NCBI GenBank assembly: GCA_934278005.1
Contig: CAKQWG010000053.1
Span: 1-18,735, forward strand
Reading direction: 5' to 3'
DNA from: an uncultured Pirellulaceae bacterium
GTDB taxonomy: Bacteria > Planctomycetota > Planctomycetia > Pirellulales > Pirellulaceae
Length of the DNA stretch: 18,735 nt
The translations under genes and the position numbers were made by a program. Below the pieces are notes generated by a model. It worked only from the letters and a program-made list of their open reading frames with translations, was not told where the DNA came from and ran no database searches. Positions 6,540 through 15,700 of the stretch are shown here, piece after piece; position 1 is the first letter of the stretch; the number at the start of each line of letters is the position of its first letter.

Positions 6540-6878
6540 GGTTCGTGTTCCTTCCGTGGGGTCATGCGTCCCAAACTCGGTGACGCATTCAACTCGGCAC
6601 CACCTGGGCTATGAATCGGAACTTGTCCAACTGGCAATTAACTGTAACTTGGCGAACCTGGGCAGATTGCCTAGTTCGCTTATCTCCCGTCATGCCCACT
6701 CATCTCAAGTAGAACATTTTGCGTATTCAACCGGAATTGACTCAGACGGGTAAACTGGAAAAGATAACCTAGTTATCATAATCGCAGCTCTCTAGGCTCG
6801 CACCGTGCCGCGGGGATTAAACAGTCGATGGTGTATCTTTAAATGACACTGAACACGCAGGGAGGATGAAGAAAGCAT
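6540..6878. other. Divergent spacer upstream of parC and of the small secreted-protein pair
   Basis: About 340 bases without a supported gene between two divergent units. The parC-proximal half holds a candidate promoter and a palindrome (6737-6777) and a GGAGG at 6861-6865, 13 bases before the parC ATG. The other half, which should contain the promoter for the secreted pair, shows nothing I can assign. Confidence 0.5.
6737..6777 (+). promoter_or_regulatory. Candidate promoter with overlapping palindrome upstream of parC
   Basis: TTGACT (6737-6742) is followed about 18-19 bases later by AAGATAAC, a weak -10-like element. That element is part of a perfect inverted repeat GATAAC-CTA-GTTATC (6763-6777). 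A palindrome covering a -10 box is typical of a repressor operator. It lies about 100 bases before the parC ATG. Both assignments are by eye. Confidence 0.35.
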
Positions 6879-9353
6879 ATGCCAAAGCGTTTGGGAGCAG
6901 ATGGAAAACCCGGTAGAAACGGCTCGTCACCCGGTAAACGCAAGGGCAGGGGGGCTGGCACAACTTCGCAACTGTTCGAAAACGTTGCCCTGCAGCAGAT
7001 CGATCCGATATCGCTGCGCGACGCGGCCCAAGATCGCTACCTCAACTACTCTCTGTCGGTAATTACCAGCCGGGCTCTGCCGGACGTGCGCGATGGGCTC
7101 AAGCCAGTTCAGCGAAGAATACTCTACGCCATGAGCCAGCTCGGAATCACGTTCGAGGCCAAGCCGCGCAAATGCATGTTCGTGTGCGGCAACGTGACGG
7201 GCAATTACCATCCCCACGGCGACGTGTCTGTCTACGATGCGCTGGTGCGTATGGCTCAGCCATGGGCGATGCGGCAACCGCTGATCGACGGCATCGGAAA
7301 TTTCGGCTCCATCGATGGCGACAATCCGGCTGCGCCGCGTTATACGGAATGCCGCATGACCGCCGCCGCTTCGGAGCTGCTACATGACTTGGGCAGCCAG
7401 ATTGTACCGCACAAAGCCAACTACGATAACTCGCGGCAAGAACCCGTCGTGCTCCCCACCCGCTTGCCCAACTTGCTCGTCAATGGTTCGACGGGCATTG
7501 CCGTGGGCATGGCTACAAACATTCCCCCGCACAATTTAGGTGAGGTGTGCCGCGCGCTGCTCAAGCTGCTGAACGATCCAGAGATCAAAGACTATCAATT
7601 GGTAGCCAACGACGCGGTGCAGGGACCAGACTTCCCCACCGGCGGACAGATCATTAACACCAAAGAGGAGCTGCGCGAGATCTACAGTACGGGCCAGGGA
7701 TCTATCAAACTGCGTGGTACGACCGTCACCGTCACCGACGCGAAGGGGGCCAAGACGCTGCAGATCACTTCGATTCCGTATGCCGTTAATAAGTCGGTGC
7801 TGGTCGAGCGGATTGCTGAAATCATCGTCAGCAGCAAGATGCCGCTCATTGAAGACGTTCGCGATCTATCGACCGAAGACATCCGCATCGATATGCCGCT
7901 GCGCAAGGACGCCGACGAGGCCAAGGTGCTGGCCTATCTCTACAAACACACGCCGCTGCAGACGAACTTTAACGTCAACATGACCTGCTTGGTCCCCACG
8001 GAAAATCCCGAAGTCGGGCGACCTGAACGCCTGGGTTTGAAAGAGATGCTTTGGCATTTTCTGCATTTTCGACTGCAGGTAGTCACCGCCCGGCTCGAAC
8101 ACGAACTGGCAGTGCTCGTGCGCCGCATGCACATCCTGGAAGGTTTTGTACTGATCTTCGATGCGCTCGATGAGATCATTAAGATCATCCGCGCCTCAGA
8201 CGGCAAGGCCGACGCGGCAAACAAGATCATGCAGCGATTCCCGGCCGCCAAAGGTGGCCTGGACGCGGAACAAACCGACGCGATCCTGGAATTGAAGTTG
8301 TATCGTTTGGCCAAGTTGGAAATCAACTTGATCCAGGAGGAGTTGCGTCAGAAACAAAAGCGCGCCAAAGAGATCCGCAAACTGCTCAATGAAAATACCA
8401 ATGACACCATCAATTCCGGCCGCTGGATGATCGTTCGCCAAGAAATCGAAGGCTTGATCACCACCTACGGCAAGACCAAAGCGGGTGCGCGGCGGTCCGA
8501 AATTGTGACTGTTGGAGAAGAGCCTGAGTATTCAGCCGAAGACTTCATCGTCGCCGAGGACTGCAATGTGCTCGTATCAACCGACGGTTGGGTCAAGCGT
8601 CAGCGGCAGATTGCAGATCCGAGCAAAAGTCGCTTGCGAGAGGGCGATGGCGTGCTGGCCTGTGTGGCGGGTTCCACGCGAACTTCCATCGCCTTCTTCT
8701 CATCGTTTGGAGTTTGCTATACCGCGCGAATGGTCGACATTCCAGCTTCGACCGGCTACGGCGAGCCCATACAGAAGCTGTTTAAGATGAAAGACGGCGA
8801 GCGAATTGTCTCGGCCCTGTCGCTCGATCCACGCGTTATTGGCAACATCGCCGAGGATCCCAAACGTCCCGATTACTCACCTGAAGTCCACGGTCTGGCA
8901 GCCACCAGCAATGGCTTTGCCTTGCGGTTTGGCCTAGAGCAGTTCGCCGAACCATCGACGCGCAGTGGTCGCCGCTTCGCACGCGTAGCACCTGGGAGCG
9001 AGCTAATTGGAGTGGCTCCGGTCACTGGCACCGAAACGATACTGGCCATCTCGGCCGACTGCCGCGCGATGGTCTGTCCGGCTGAAGAGGTAAACTATTT
9101 GTCCGGGCCTGGCAAAGGTGTGACGCTCATCAAGCTCGCCAAGACCGATCGCTTACTGGGCTTCAAAGCTTCCACCGGAGACCGCGATCTGCTTGTTGTG
9201 GAAACCAACCGCGGAGCAAAGAAGACCATTTCCACCGTCAAATACCGCACCACGTCGCGGGGTGGGCGGGGAATTGAAATTCAGAAAAACGGCAAGATCA
9301 AGTCGATCGTTATGCTACCGCCTGGTGCGCCTGAGCCGCTGGATGATGAGTGA
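6879..9353 (+). CDS. parC: Type IIA DNA topoisomerase subunit A, ParC-like
   Basis: The DNA-cutting subunit of a type IIA topoisomerase, acting with ParE to unlink or relax DNA. It has 824 residues. After a basic Gly/Lys/Arg tail (1-30) comes the breakage-reunion core: [21 protein letters not shown] (65-85), YHPHGD (110-115), GNFGSIDGD (140-148) and the catalytic tyrosine in PRYTE (Tyr155, normally MRYTE). A helical segment follows, then a C-terminal beta-pinwheel from about 520. The pinwheel lacks the gyrase box QRRGGKG in its first blade and instead resembles E. coli ParC: DGWVK, TGYGEP, ILAIS and a final SRGGRG (793-798). This favours topoisomerase IV, although the core keeps gyrase-like DGxGNFGSxDGD. 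The residue matching E. coli GyrA Ser83 is Val116. parE follows 159 bases later on the same strand, probably one operon. GGAGG stands 13 bases before the ATG, rather far. Confidence 0.9.
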   Translation: MPKRLGADGKPGRNGSSPGKRKGRGAGTTSQLFENVALQQIDPISLRDAAQDRYLNYSLSVITSRALPDVRDGLKPVQRRILYAMSQLGITFEAKPRKCMFVCGNVTGNYHPHGDVSVYDALVRMAQPWAMRQPLIDGIGNFGSIDGDNPAAPRYTECRMTAAASELLHDLGSQIVPHKANYDNSRQEPVVLPTRLPNLLVNGSTGIAVGMATNIPPHNLGEVCRALLKLLNDPEIKDYQLVANDAVQGPDFPTGGQIINTKEELREIYSTGQGSIKLRGTTVTVTDAKGAKTLQITSIPYAVNKSVLVERIAEIIVSSKMPLIEDVRDLSTEDIRIDMPLRKDADEAKVLAYLYKHTPLQTNFNVNMTCLVPTENPEVGRPERLGLKEMLWHFLHFRLQVVTARLEHELAVLVRRMHILEGFVLIFDALDEIIKIIRASDGKADAANKIMQRFPAAKGGLDAEQTDAILELKLYRLAKLEINLIQEELRQKQKRAKEIRKLLNENTNDTINSGRWMIVRQEIEGLITTYGKTKAGARRSEIVTVGEEPEYSAEDFIVAEDCNVLVSTDGWVKRQRQIADPSKSRLREGDGVLACVAGSTRTSIAFFSSFGVCYTARMVDIPASTGYGEPIQKLFKMKDGERIVSALSLDPRVIGNIAEDPKRPDYSPEVHGLAATSNGFALRFGLEQFAEPSTRSGRRFARVAPGSELIGVAPVTGTETILAISADCRAMVCPAEEVNYLSGPGKGVTLIKLAKTDRLLGFKASTGDRDLLVVETNRGAKKTISTVKYRTTSRGGRGIEIQKNGKIKSIVMLPPGAPEPLDDE

Positions 9354-9512
9354 CCACCTACAGGTACGGCTCCCCGCCGCCGATCGAACGGCAGCGCGCC
9401 GACGGGAGCCCAGCCGGCCCACTTCGCGAGACCTTCACTCAGCCCCCCCTTGGGCAGTTCCGCCACGTTGCAAAACGAAGCCGACCATTCCCACACAAAT
9501 TTGAGAGATACC

Positions 9513-11429
9513 ATGGCAACTGTTACTAAATCGTATAACGCCGAGGACATCGTGGCCCTTGAGGGTCTCGAACCGGTGCGCAAACGACCGGGGATGTACA
9601 TTGGTGGCGTAGGCTCATCCGGCCTGCATCACTTGGTATGGGAGATCATCGACAACTCCGTTGACGAAGCGATGAACGGCTATGCGACTGAAATCACGGT
9701 TACGCTACATAAAGATGGCCGAACCGTCAGCGTGGCGGACAACGGCCGCGGCATCCCGGTCGACACCCACGCCAAGACCAAGAAGAGCGCGCTGGAGATG
9801 GTGCTGACCATTCTGCACGCGGGGGGCAAATTCGAAGGCAAGAACTACAAGACATCGGGTGGCCTACACGGTGTGGGCGCTTCGGCCGTCAATGCGCTCT
9901 CCAAACATTTGATCGCCGTCGTCCGCCGCGATGGCTGCCAGTACAAGATGGAGTTCTCGCAAGGCAAGCCGATCACCAAATTGCAAAAGGCCAAAGGGAC
10001 CTTTCGTGGCTCGGGAACGACGATCACGTTCACGCCCGACCCCACCATCTTTCCCAAGACAGACTTCAATCCCGATACCATTCGCCAGCGCCTGGAGGTG
10101 ACCAGCTTCCTGCATCGGGCCGTGAAGGTCATCTTCCTGGATGAGACGACGGGAGCCAAAGATGTCTTTTTCCATGAGAATGGCATCGTCGACTATCTGG
10201 GCAAAGTCATCAAGGAGCGCGCGGCGCGCAGTATCCATGAGACACCGTTTACGGTTCACAAAGATGGGGACGAGCGAGTCGAGATCGCTCTGCAGTGGAC
10301 CGAATCGACCGATGAACATGTTCGCTCATACGTCAACGGTATTCCCACTCCCAGCGGCGGAACCCATGAGAACGGTTTCCGCGCGGGTATGAGTAAAGCG
10401 CTCCGCAACTTTTTCGAAACTCACAATCTGATTCCACGCGGAATTAAGATCTCACACGAAGATATCCGTGAGGGGGTGGTGGCCATCGTATCGGTATTCG
10501 TCCCCGACCCACAATTCCAGGGACAGACCAAGGACCGGCTCAATAACAGCGAACTGCAGTCGGTTGTCGACGGGATAATTCGCTCGGCGCTGGAGCAGTG
10601 GCTCAATAACAATCGCAGCGTGGCTGAATCGGTGGTCGCCCGCATCATCGCCTCGGCCCGAGCGCGGGCTGCCTCGCGCGCAGCCTCGGAGGCGATCTCG
10701 CGCAAGACGAGCACTTCGCGGGGGACGATGTTGCCGGGCAAACTCAGCGACTGCATTTCAGCCGGTCGCGGCAATTCGGAACTTTTCATCGTCGAGGGCG
10801 ACTCCGCCGGTGGCAGCGCCAAGCAGGGGCGCGACCGCACGCACCAAGCCATCTTGCCTCTGCGTGGAAAAGTGCTCAATACTGAGAGCTCAACGCTCAA
10901 AAAGGTTTTGGAGAACAAAGAGCTGCAGGATATGGTGACAGCCTTAGGCTGTGGCATTGGCAAGGATTTTGATCTGTCGCGATTGCGCTACGACCGAGTC
11001 ATTCTGCTGGCTGATGCCGATTCGGACGGGCACCACATCACGACATTGCTACTGACCTTTTTTTACCGACACATGCCTGGACTGATCGCCGACGGCCGCG
11101 TGTGCATTGCCGTGCCGCCGCTGTATCGCGTCGATATTGGCAAAGAGACGTTCTGGGCTGCCGACGCCGAGCATCGCGATCAAATCCTGGCCGACGCCGA
11201 TAAACGCTCTAAGCCGGAAATCATGCGCTTTAAAGGCTTGGGCGAAATGATGCCCAAGGACCTGTGGGAAACGACGCTCAATCCCGCCACGCGCAAATTG
11301 CTTCAAGTGCAGATCGACGATCAATTAGAAACCGATCGCGTGATGGCAGACCTGATGGGCAGAGACGCCTCGGCTCGCTTTCGCTTCATCATGGAGCGGG
11401 CTGAAGACGCGCAGGAGATCGATGTGTAG
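9513..11429 (+). CDS. parE: Type IIA DNA topoisomerase subunit B, ParE-like
   Basis: The ATPase subunit that partners ParC. It has 638 residues from ATG 9513, the usual length for proteins without the enterobacterial GyrB insertion. GHKL ATPase motifs: WEIIDNSVDEA (43-53; Glu44 general base, Asn48 for Mg), DNGRGIP (76-82), GGLHGVGASAVNALS (116-130), and the QTK switch lysine (338-340). The TOPRIM domain has VEGDSAGG (427-434; Glu428), PLRGKVLN (449-456) and DADSDGHHI (501-509). LADADSDG, PPLYRVDIGKE and RFKGLGEMMP follow E. coli ParE more closely than GyrB, which usually has TDADVDGxHI. An in-frame TTG at 9450 would add 21 residues, but ATG 9513 with GAGAGA just upstream and family-like MATVTKSYNAEDI is preferred. 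It ends 10 bases from the convergent ygfZ-like gene. Confidence 0.92.
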   Translation: MATVTKSYNAEDIVALEGLEPVRKRPGMYIGGVGSSGLHHLVWEIIDNSVDEAMNGYATEITVTLHKDGRTVSVADNGRGIPVDTHAKTKKSALEMVLTILHAGGKFEGKNYKTSGGLHGVGASAVNALSKHLIAVVRRDGCQYKMEFSQGKPITKLQKAKGTFRGSGTTITFTPDPTIFPKTDFNPDTIRQRLEVTSFLHRAVKVIFLDETTGAKDVFFHENGIVDYLGKVIKERAARSIHETPFTVHKDGDERVEIALQWTESTDEHVRSYVNGIPTPSGGTHENGFRAGMSKALRNFFETHNLIPRGIKISHEDIREGVVAIVSVFVPDPQFQGQTKDRLNNSELQSVVDGIIRSALEQWLNNNRSVAESVVARIIASARARAASRAASEAISRKTSTSRGTMLPGKLSDCISAGRGNSELFIVEGDSAGGSAKQGRDRTHQAILPLRGKVLNTESSTLKKVLENKELQDMVTALGCGIGKDFDLSRLRYDRVILLADADSDGHHITTLLLTFFYRHMPGLIADGRVCIAVPPLYRVDIGKETFWAADAEHRDQILADADKRSKPEIMRFKGLGEMMPKDLWETTLNPATRKLLQVQIDDQLETDRVMADLMGRDASARFRFIMERAEDAQEIDV

Positions 11430-11439
11430 CGGACGAAGC

Positions 11440-12483
11440 TCAGCGCAGCACGCTCGCCACCAGCTCATTGCAACTAAGCCGCGTACCGGTTTCGAAATTA
11501 CCGCGCCGCAGATAGGCCAACGCGCGGACTTGCTCGCTCACTGGGTCGCGGGCCAACGAAGTTATCTTGCCCACTTCCTTGTCCACATTTCGAAATGCAT
11601 CGCCAACCGCATACTGCCCGGCCGCGTCGAGTTCAATGAGGCATAGTTTCTTCTGCAGTTGGCCGCGTGCGTCCAACCTGGCAATCGTCTCCTGTCCCAG
11701 GTAACAGCCTTTAGTGAAGCTGATCGCCTGTTGGTCGCGGTCGAGTTCCTGTGGAATGGTCTTATCACCAATATCGGCGGGCGGTAGCGGCCAAAAACCC
11801 GAAATTCGCAGCCACTCAAATTGCTCGCCAGCGCACTCGGCAAAGTCGTGTGCCTCAAGGCGCTGGCGCAGCTCAGCGGCCTGCTCGCGCGGACAGCACA
11901 GCAGACTCGTGCCCGGCCCCCAAATCGGCAGCCAGCTTGCAAAGATGCTGGGACTAACCCGGGCTAACTGCAGCGACTCAATCAGTGCCTGGCTACTGTC
12001 AGTGGAAGCAGAGGAAGCTGCGCCCATGCTGGCCCCCCCGGGCGCGCGAGCGTCGGCTTGCCCAGGCGGACTGTCATGCACCGCGAACAAAGCCAGCTCA
12101 GCCGAATGATCGCTAACCACCGCAGCTTCGCGGATGATGTAGCGATCCAGATGCTTAGCAATCGCAGCGGGCGAAGGGTGCGAGCCCAGGAGCCACGCTT
12201 CGTCTTCGCGTTTAACTACGCCAGCGTGCGCAACAATCCACCCTCGCGCATCGGTGACAAAAGTCTCGCAGCTTGCGCCTACAGCCAATTTGCTCACATC
12301 ATTTGTACTGAGATTGTTGATCACCTTGGCTGCATCGGCGCCGGCTAGGTGGATCGCAAATGCTTGCCGAAGTGCAGCGAAGAGTTTGGGACTGGGGCTG
12401 GGATTAGGGATTAGGTTCACAGCTGATATCGATCTGGGGGAGGCGTTTTCAAAGACCACGGCTGGTAGCGGCATGGCACGCAT
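11440..12483 (-). CDS. ygfZ: YgfZ/GcvT-family folate-binding protein
   Basis: YgfZ-family proteins are tetrahydrofolate-dependent factors that help make or repair certain iron-sulfur enzymes, for example MiaB in E. coli; the family shares the fold of aminomethyltransferase GcvT. The product is 347 residues. The signature KGCYLGQE is at 258-265 with the essential Cys260, followed by TIARLDARGQ as usual. The N-terminal domain from about 33 includes IHLAGADAAKVINNLSTNDV and TFVTDARGWIVA, both typical. Residues about 138-167 (PPGQADARAPGG and then a Ser/Ala-rich run) form a low-complexity loop absent from the E. coli protein. ATG 12483 gives a leader of about 30 residues before the domain; ATG 12474 (MPLPAVVF) is an alternative. 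No strong Shine-Dalgarno is seen. It converges tail-to-tail with parE. Confidence 0.88.
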   Translation of the reverse strand: MRAMPLPAVVFENASPRSISAVNLIPNPSPSPKLFAALRQAFAIHLAGADAAKVINNLSTNDVSKLAVGASCETFVTDARGWIVAHAGVVKREDEAWLLGSHPSPAAIAKHLDRYIIREAAVVSDHSAELALFAVHDSPPGQADARAPGGASMGAASSASTDSSQALIESLQLARVSPSIFASWLPIWGPGTSLLCCPREQAAELRQRLEAHDFAECAGEQFEWLRISGFWPLPPADIGDKTIPQELDRDQQAISFTKGCYLGQETIARLDARGQLQKKLCLIELDAAGQYAVGDAFRNVDKEVGKITSLARDPVSEQVRALAYLRRGNFETGTRLSCNELVASVLR

Positions 12484-12564
12484 AGCGTAAGCCTGCTCCG
12501 CTGCGGGCCAATCCTTTATTGTCCCCTATCGAAACCGCTTTGTGAAGCTCGGTGCCAACGTCGA

Positions 12565-12590
12565 GTGCCCTCCCGCAAGCGGAAGGGCAC
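12565..12590. terminator. Strong hairpin in the spacer downstream of the surface-protein gene
   Basis: GTGCCCT-C-CCG-CAAG-CGG-A-AGGGCAC pairs as a 7-bp outer stem and a 3-bp inner stem separated by one C/A mismatch, with loop CAAG. It lies 142 bases past the stop of the 12732-16967 gene (minus strand) and 82 bases upstream of the ygfZ start. Neither side has a T-run, so it is not a classical intrinsic terminator; it may be a rho-type or processing hairpin, or a dispersed REP-like element. Confidence 0.5.
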
Positions 12591-12608
12591 CCCAAAAGAT
12601 CGATTGTA

Positions 12609-12672
12609 AACCGCTCCGCCGGTTCGTTGTATAGCCGCCGAACCGCTCCGCCGATTCGTTGCATTACAGCCG
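12609..12672. repeat. 32-bp tandem duplication
   Basis: Two adjacent 32-bp copies, 12609-12640 and 12641-12672, both begin AACCGCTCCGCCG, continue TTCGTTG and end with A(T/C)AGCCG-like bases; they differ at a handful of positions. CGATCG-ACGGAG-CGATCG (12671-12688) follows as a short repeat of the palindrome CGATCG. The block lies in the 248-base spacer between ygfZ and the surface-protein gene. Purpose unknown. Confidence 0.7.
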
Positions 12673-12731
12673 ATCGACGGAGCGATCGTTTAGCAATAAT
12701 TTATCGCACGATGCTAAGCCGGTCCTGCTGG

Positions 12732-15700
12732 CTAAAAGCCAGTGGACACGGTTGATGCCAGGAAGCGGCGTTTGCTGAGCGCTTCTCGCAGGGAGCCGAA
12801 ATTGAAGGCTTCCGCCTCGGCGCCGCTGCCAAGTTGAATATTGGTGATCTGGTTGACCCCGGGCGTTCCGGTAGCGCCTGTACCTACGTTGGTCTGGCCG
12901 CTTCTCAACCCGGCCGGCGGAGTTTGCGACAGTTGGTAGGTCCCCGGTAATACATTACCAAACGAGTAGGCGCCGTTAGCATCTGTCGTAGCCTGGCGGC
13001 TCACGGCCGTGCCGCTGCCCGTTTCCGTACCGGTCAGAGTAACGGTCACATTGGGTAGCGGTGTATCCCCGGCGTCTCGCGTCCCACTGCTGTTAACATC
13101 CAGGTAGGCGAAGCCTGAGATTCTGCCCGGTACCGCCACGTTGGTCGTTTGAGTCGCCGAATTGTTGCCGGTGTTGGTATCCGTCTCGGTAACCGTCACG
13201 CTAGCTGTGTTGGTAATCGTGCCTGTGGTACCGCTGACAACCGTGGTGTTGAGCGTGATCGTGGCGCTGGCACCGCTTGCCAGGGTGCCTACGTTCGCCG
13301 TCACAACGTTACCCGCGTTGGTGACGCTCCCTATTGAGGAGTTGCCCGACACGAAGACTAGCGAGCTAGGCAGAGTATCCGTGACCACGACGCCGGTAGC
13401 TGTCGATGGACCGTTGTTGGTCACCACGATCGTATAGCTCAAGGCACTACCAGCCACCACTGGATCGGCGGAGTCAACCTTGGTGATGGCCAGGTCCACT
13501 CGTCCATTAATATTCGTAGTCTGCGACGCAGAGTTATTGCTCGGGTCGGCATCGGTTTCCGTCGCGGTCACGTTGGCCGTGTTAGTAATCGTGCCACGAG
13601 TTGCCGAATTGACACCGACCAACAGCGTCACGGTAGCTGACGCCCCGGGAGCCAGCGTACCCAGGTTGCCCGAGACGACGCCCGCGGTGTGAGTCACCGT
13701 TCCCTGGGACGAAGTTGCACTGGTGAAGGTAACTCCGGCGGGAAGATTGTCCGTCAAGGCTACGTTGGTAGCCGTCGATGGACCGTCATTGGTAACCGTT
13801 ATGGTATAGCTCAACGGACTGCCGGCGATGGCCGGATCGATCGAATCGGTTTTGGTGATGGCCAGGTCGATCTCAGGCGTCAACGCGGTCGTCTCGGTAT
13901 CGGTGTTGTTGTCCGGATCAACATCGACCTGCGAAGCGTCTGTTGAAACAACGGTAGCGGTATTGCTCAGCGTGCCTGTCGTGCCGGGCAAAACCACTGC
14001 GTTGATCGTGATAGTGGCCGAAGCTCCGTTAGCTAAGTTGCCGATGGCAACGACTAAGTCTTCGTTATTGGTCGGATTGGTGTCCTGCGCCGAAGCGGGG
14101 ACAGTCACTGTTCCGACAGATGAAGTGGCACTGGTAATGCGGATGCCGTCGGGCAGGTTGTCCGTCATTTGGACCAAGGTCGCATCCGATGGTCCATTAT
14201 TGGTAACAATGATCGTGTACACCAAAGCTTCACCCGGTTTGACGGGATCCGCCGAATCGGTTTTGACCAGTTCCAAGTCGATCTGAGACTGAGCACCGGT
14301 GGACTCGGTGTCTGTGTTATTGGTCATATCGCGATCGAAACCGGCCGTCGTTTCGCTGGAGCTGACCACCGCAGTATTGTTGAATGTGGCAGCTGCGGTA
14401 CCGGCCACGTTGACCGTCAGCGTGATGACCTTGGTCTCTTGCGAGGCCATATTGCCCAGGTCGATAGTTACCGGATCGCTGCTTCCCACAGTGCCGCCCG
14501 AGACGGTTCCGCCGGTGGCCGAGACAAACGTCACGTCAGGCGGGAGAGTATCTACTACTTGAACATTGGTTGCCCCACTGGGCCCGTCGTTAAACACCGT
14601 CAGCGTATAAATCAACACACCGCCGCGATTGGCCGGGTCGACATTGTCGCTCTTGGTTATCTGCAGATCGATATCTGGATTGACGACCGTAGTTGAATCG
14701 GCCGTTACCTGAGCCGCCTCATCGGCCACGGCGGTTGCCGTGTTGGGGATGGTGCTGCCTGCAAACCCAGCTTGGATCGTGGTCACGATCGTTACCGTGG
14801 CAGAGGCGCCGGGAGCCAGGGTGGGAATGGTCGCGGTGATGACGCCGGTGGCTTCCGCCACAGTTCCGGCCGTGGTAGTCGAGCTGTTGTAGGTCAGACC
14901 AGCGGGCAGCGGGTCAGAGACGACCACGTTGGTAGCCGTCGAAGGACCAGTATTGGTCACTAGAATCTCATAGGTCAGCGTGCCGCCCACTGTGTTGGGA
15001 TCGGGCGAATCGCTTTTGGCCAGGGTCAACACGGCTTGTCGGGTGACGGCGACATCGATGCTGTCCTCGTCGTTGCTCGGGTCGGTATCAACGCCTTCGC
15101 CAGTGATCGTCGCGGTATTAGTGATCGCCGCCGCAGCGACCGCTGCTGACGGGACGCGAACGACGATCGTCACGGTCTCAGTTTGCCCGGCTGCCAGAGA
15201 CGCGTAAGCGATCTCAATTTCGCCTGCGGCGCCACCGGTCTGGGTCACCACGCCGCCTCCGCTGGCAGTAGCGGAAACAATGACCAGCGCGTCGGGTGCA
15301 AGGTCTGGCAGATTGTCGACAATCAGTACATTGGTAGCATCCGCCAATCCCGCGTTGCTCACCGTCAGTGTGTAAGTGATTTCATTTCCAGCCGCGACCG
15401 TGCTGACGTCAGCCGTCTTGACGACTTGCAGATCAAACTGCGGAACGAATCCGAAGTCCAGCGTTAAATTGGTATTGGTGTCCGTAGGCTCTCCGCCTGC
15501 GGTCAAAGTGATGGCACTGGCAGCTATGCCAACGCCCGCTATCAGCGTCCCATTGTCATCGCCATCGACGTCGTTATCCGGATCGGGCGCAGGATCATTG
15601 CCGGTGCTCGTCACAAAGCCTTCAAGCGCTTGGCCTGCGCCAAACTGTGAGATCGGAATCAGCGCGATATACGACCCCGGAAACAGATCGGTAAACAGAT

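Noticed and set aside
6866..6916. Upstream 16-codon frame overlapping the parC start
   Set aside because: Its ATG follows the GGAGG without a gap, so it cannot be initiated well; a leader-peptide role is not supported.
9450..9512. Longer parE start at TTG 9450
   Set aside because: The added 21 residues do not resemble the family N-terminus, while ATG 9513 gives a typical one.
11430..11439. Bidirectional terminator between parE and ygfZ
   Set aside because: The 10-base gap shows no inverted repeat or T/A runs.
12728..12742. CTGGCT-AAA-AGCCAG hairpin as terminator of the surface-protein gene
   Set aside because: It contains the stop codon itself and has no T-run on the minus strand; the stronger hairpin is at 12565-12590.
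13149..14696. Several plus-strand frames antisense to the surface protein
   Set aside because: They mirror the Val/Thr-rich DUF11 repeats on the opposite strand, with repeat periodicity inherited from the real gene.
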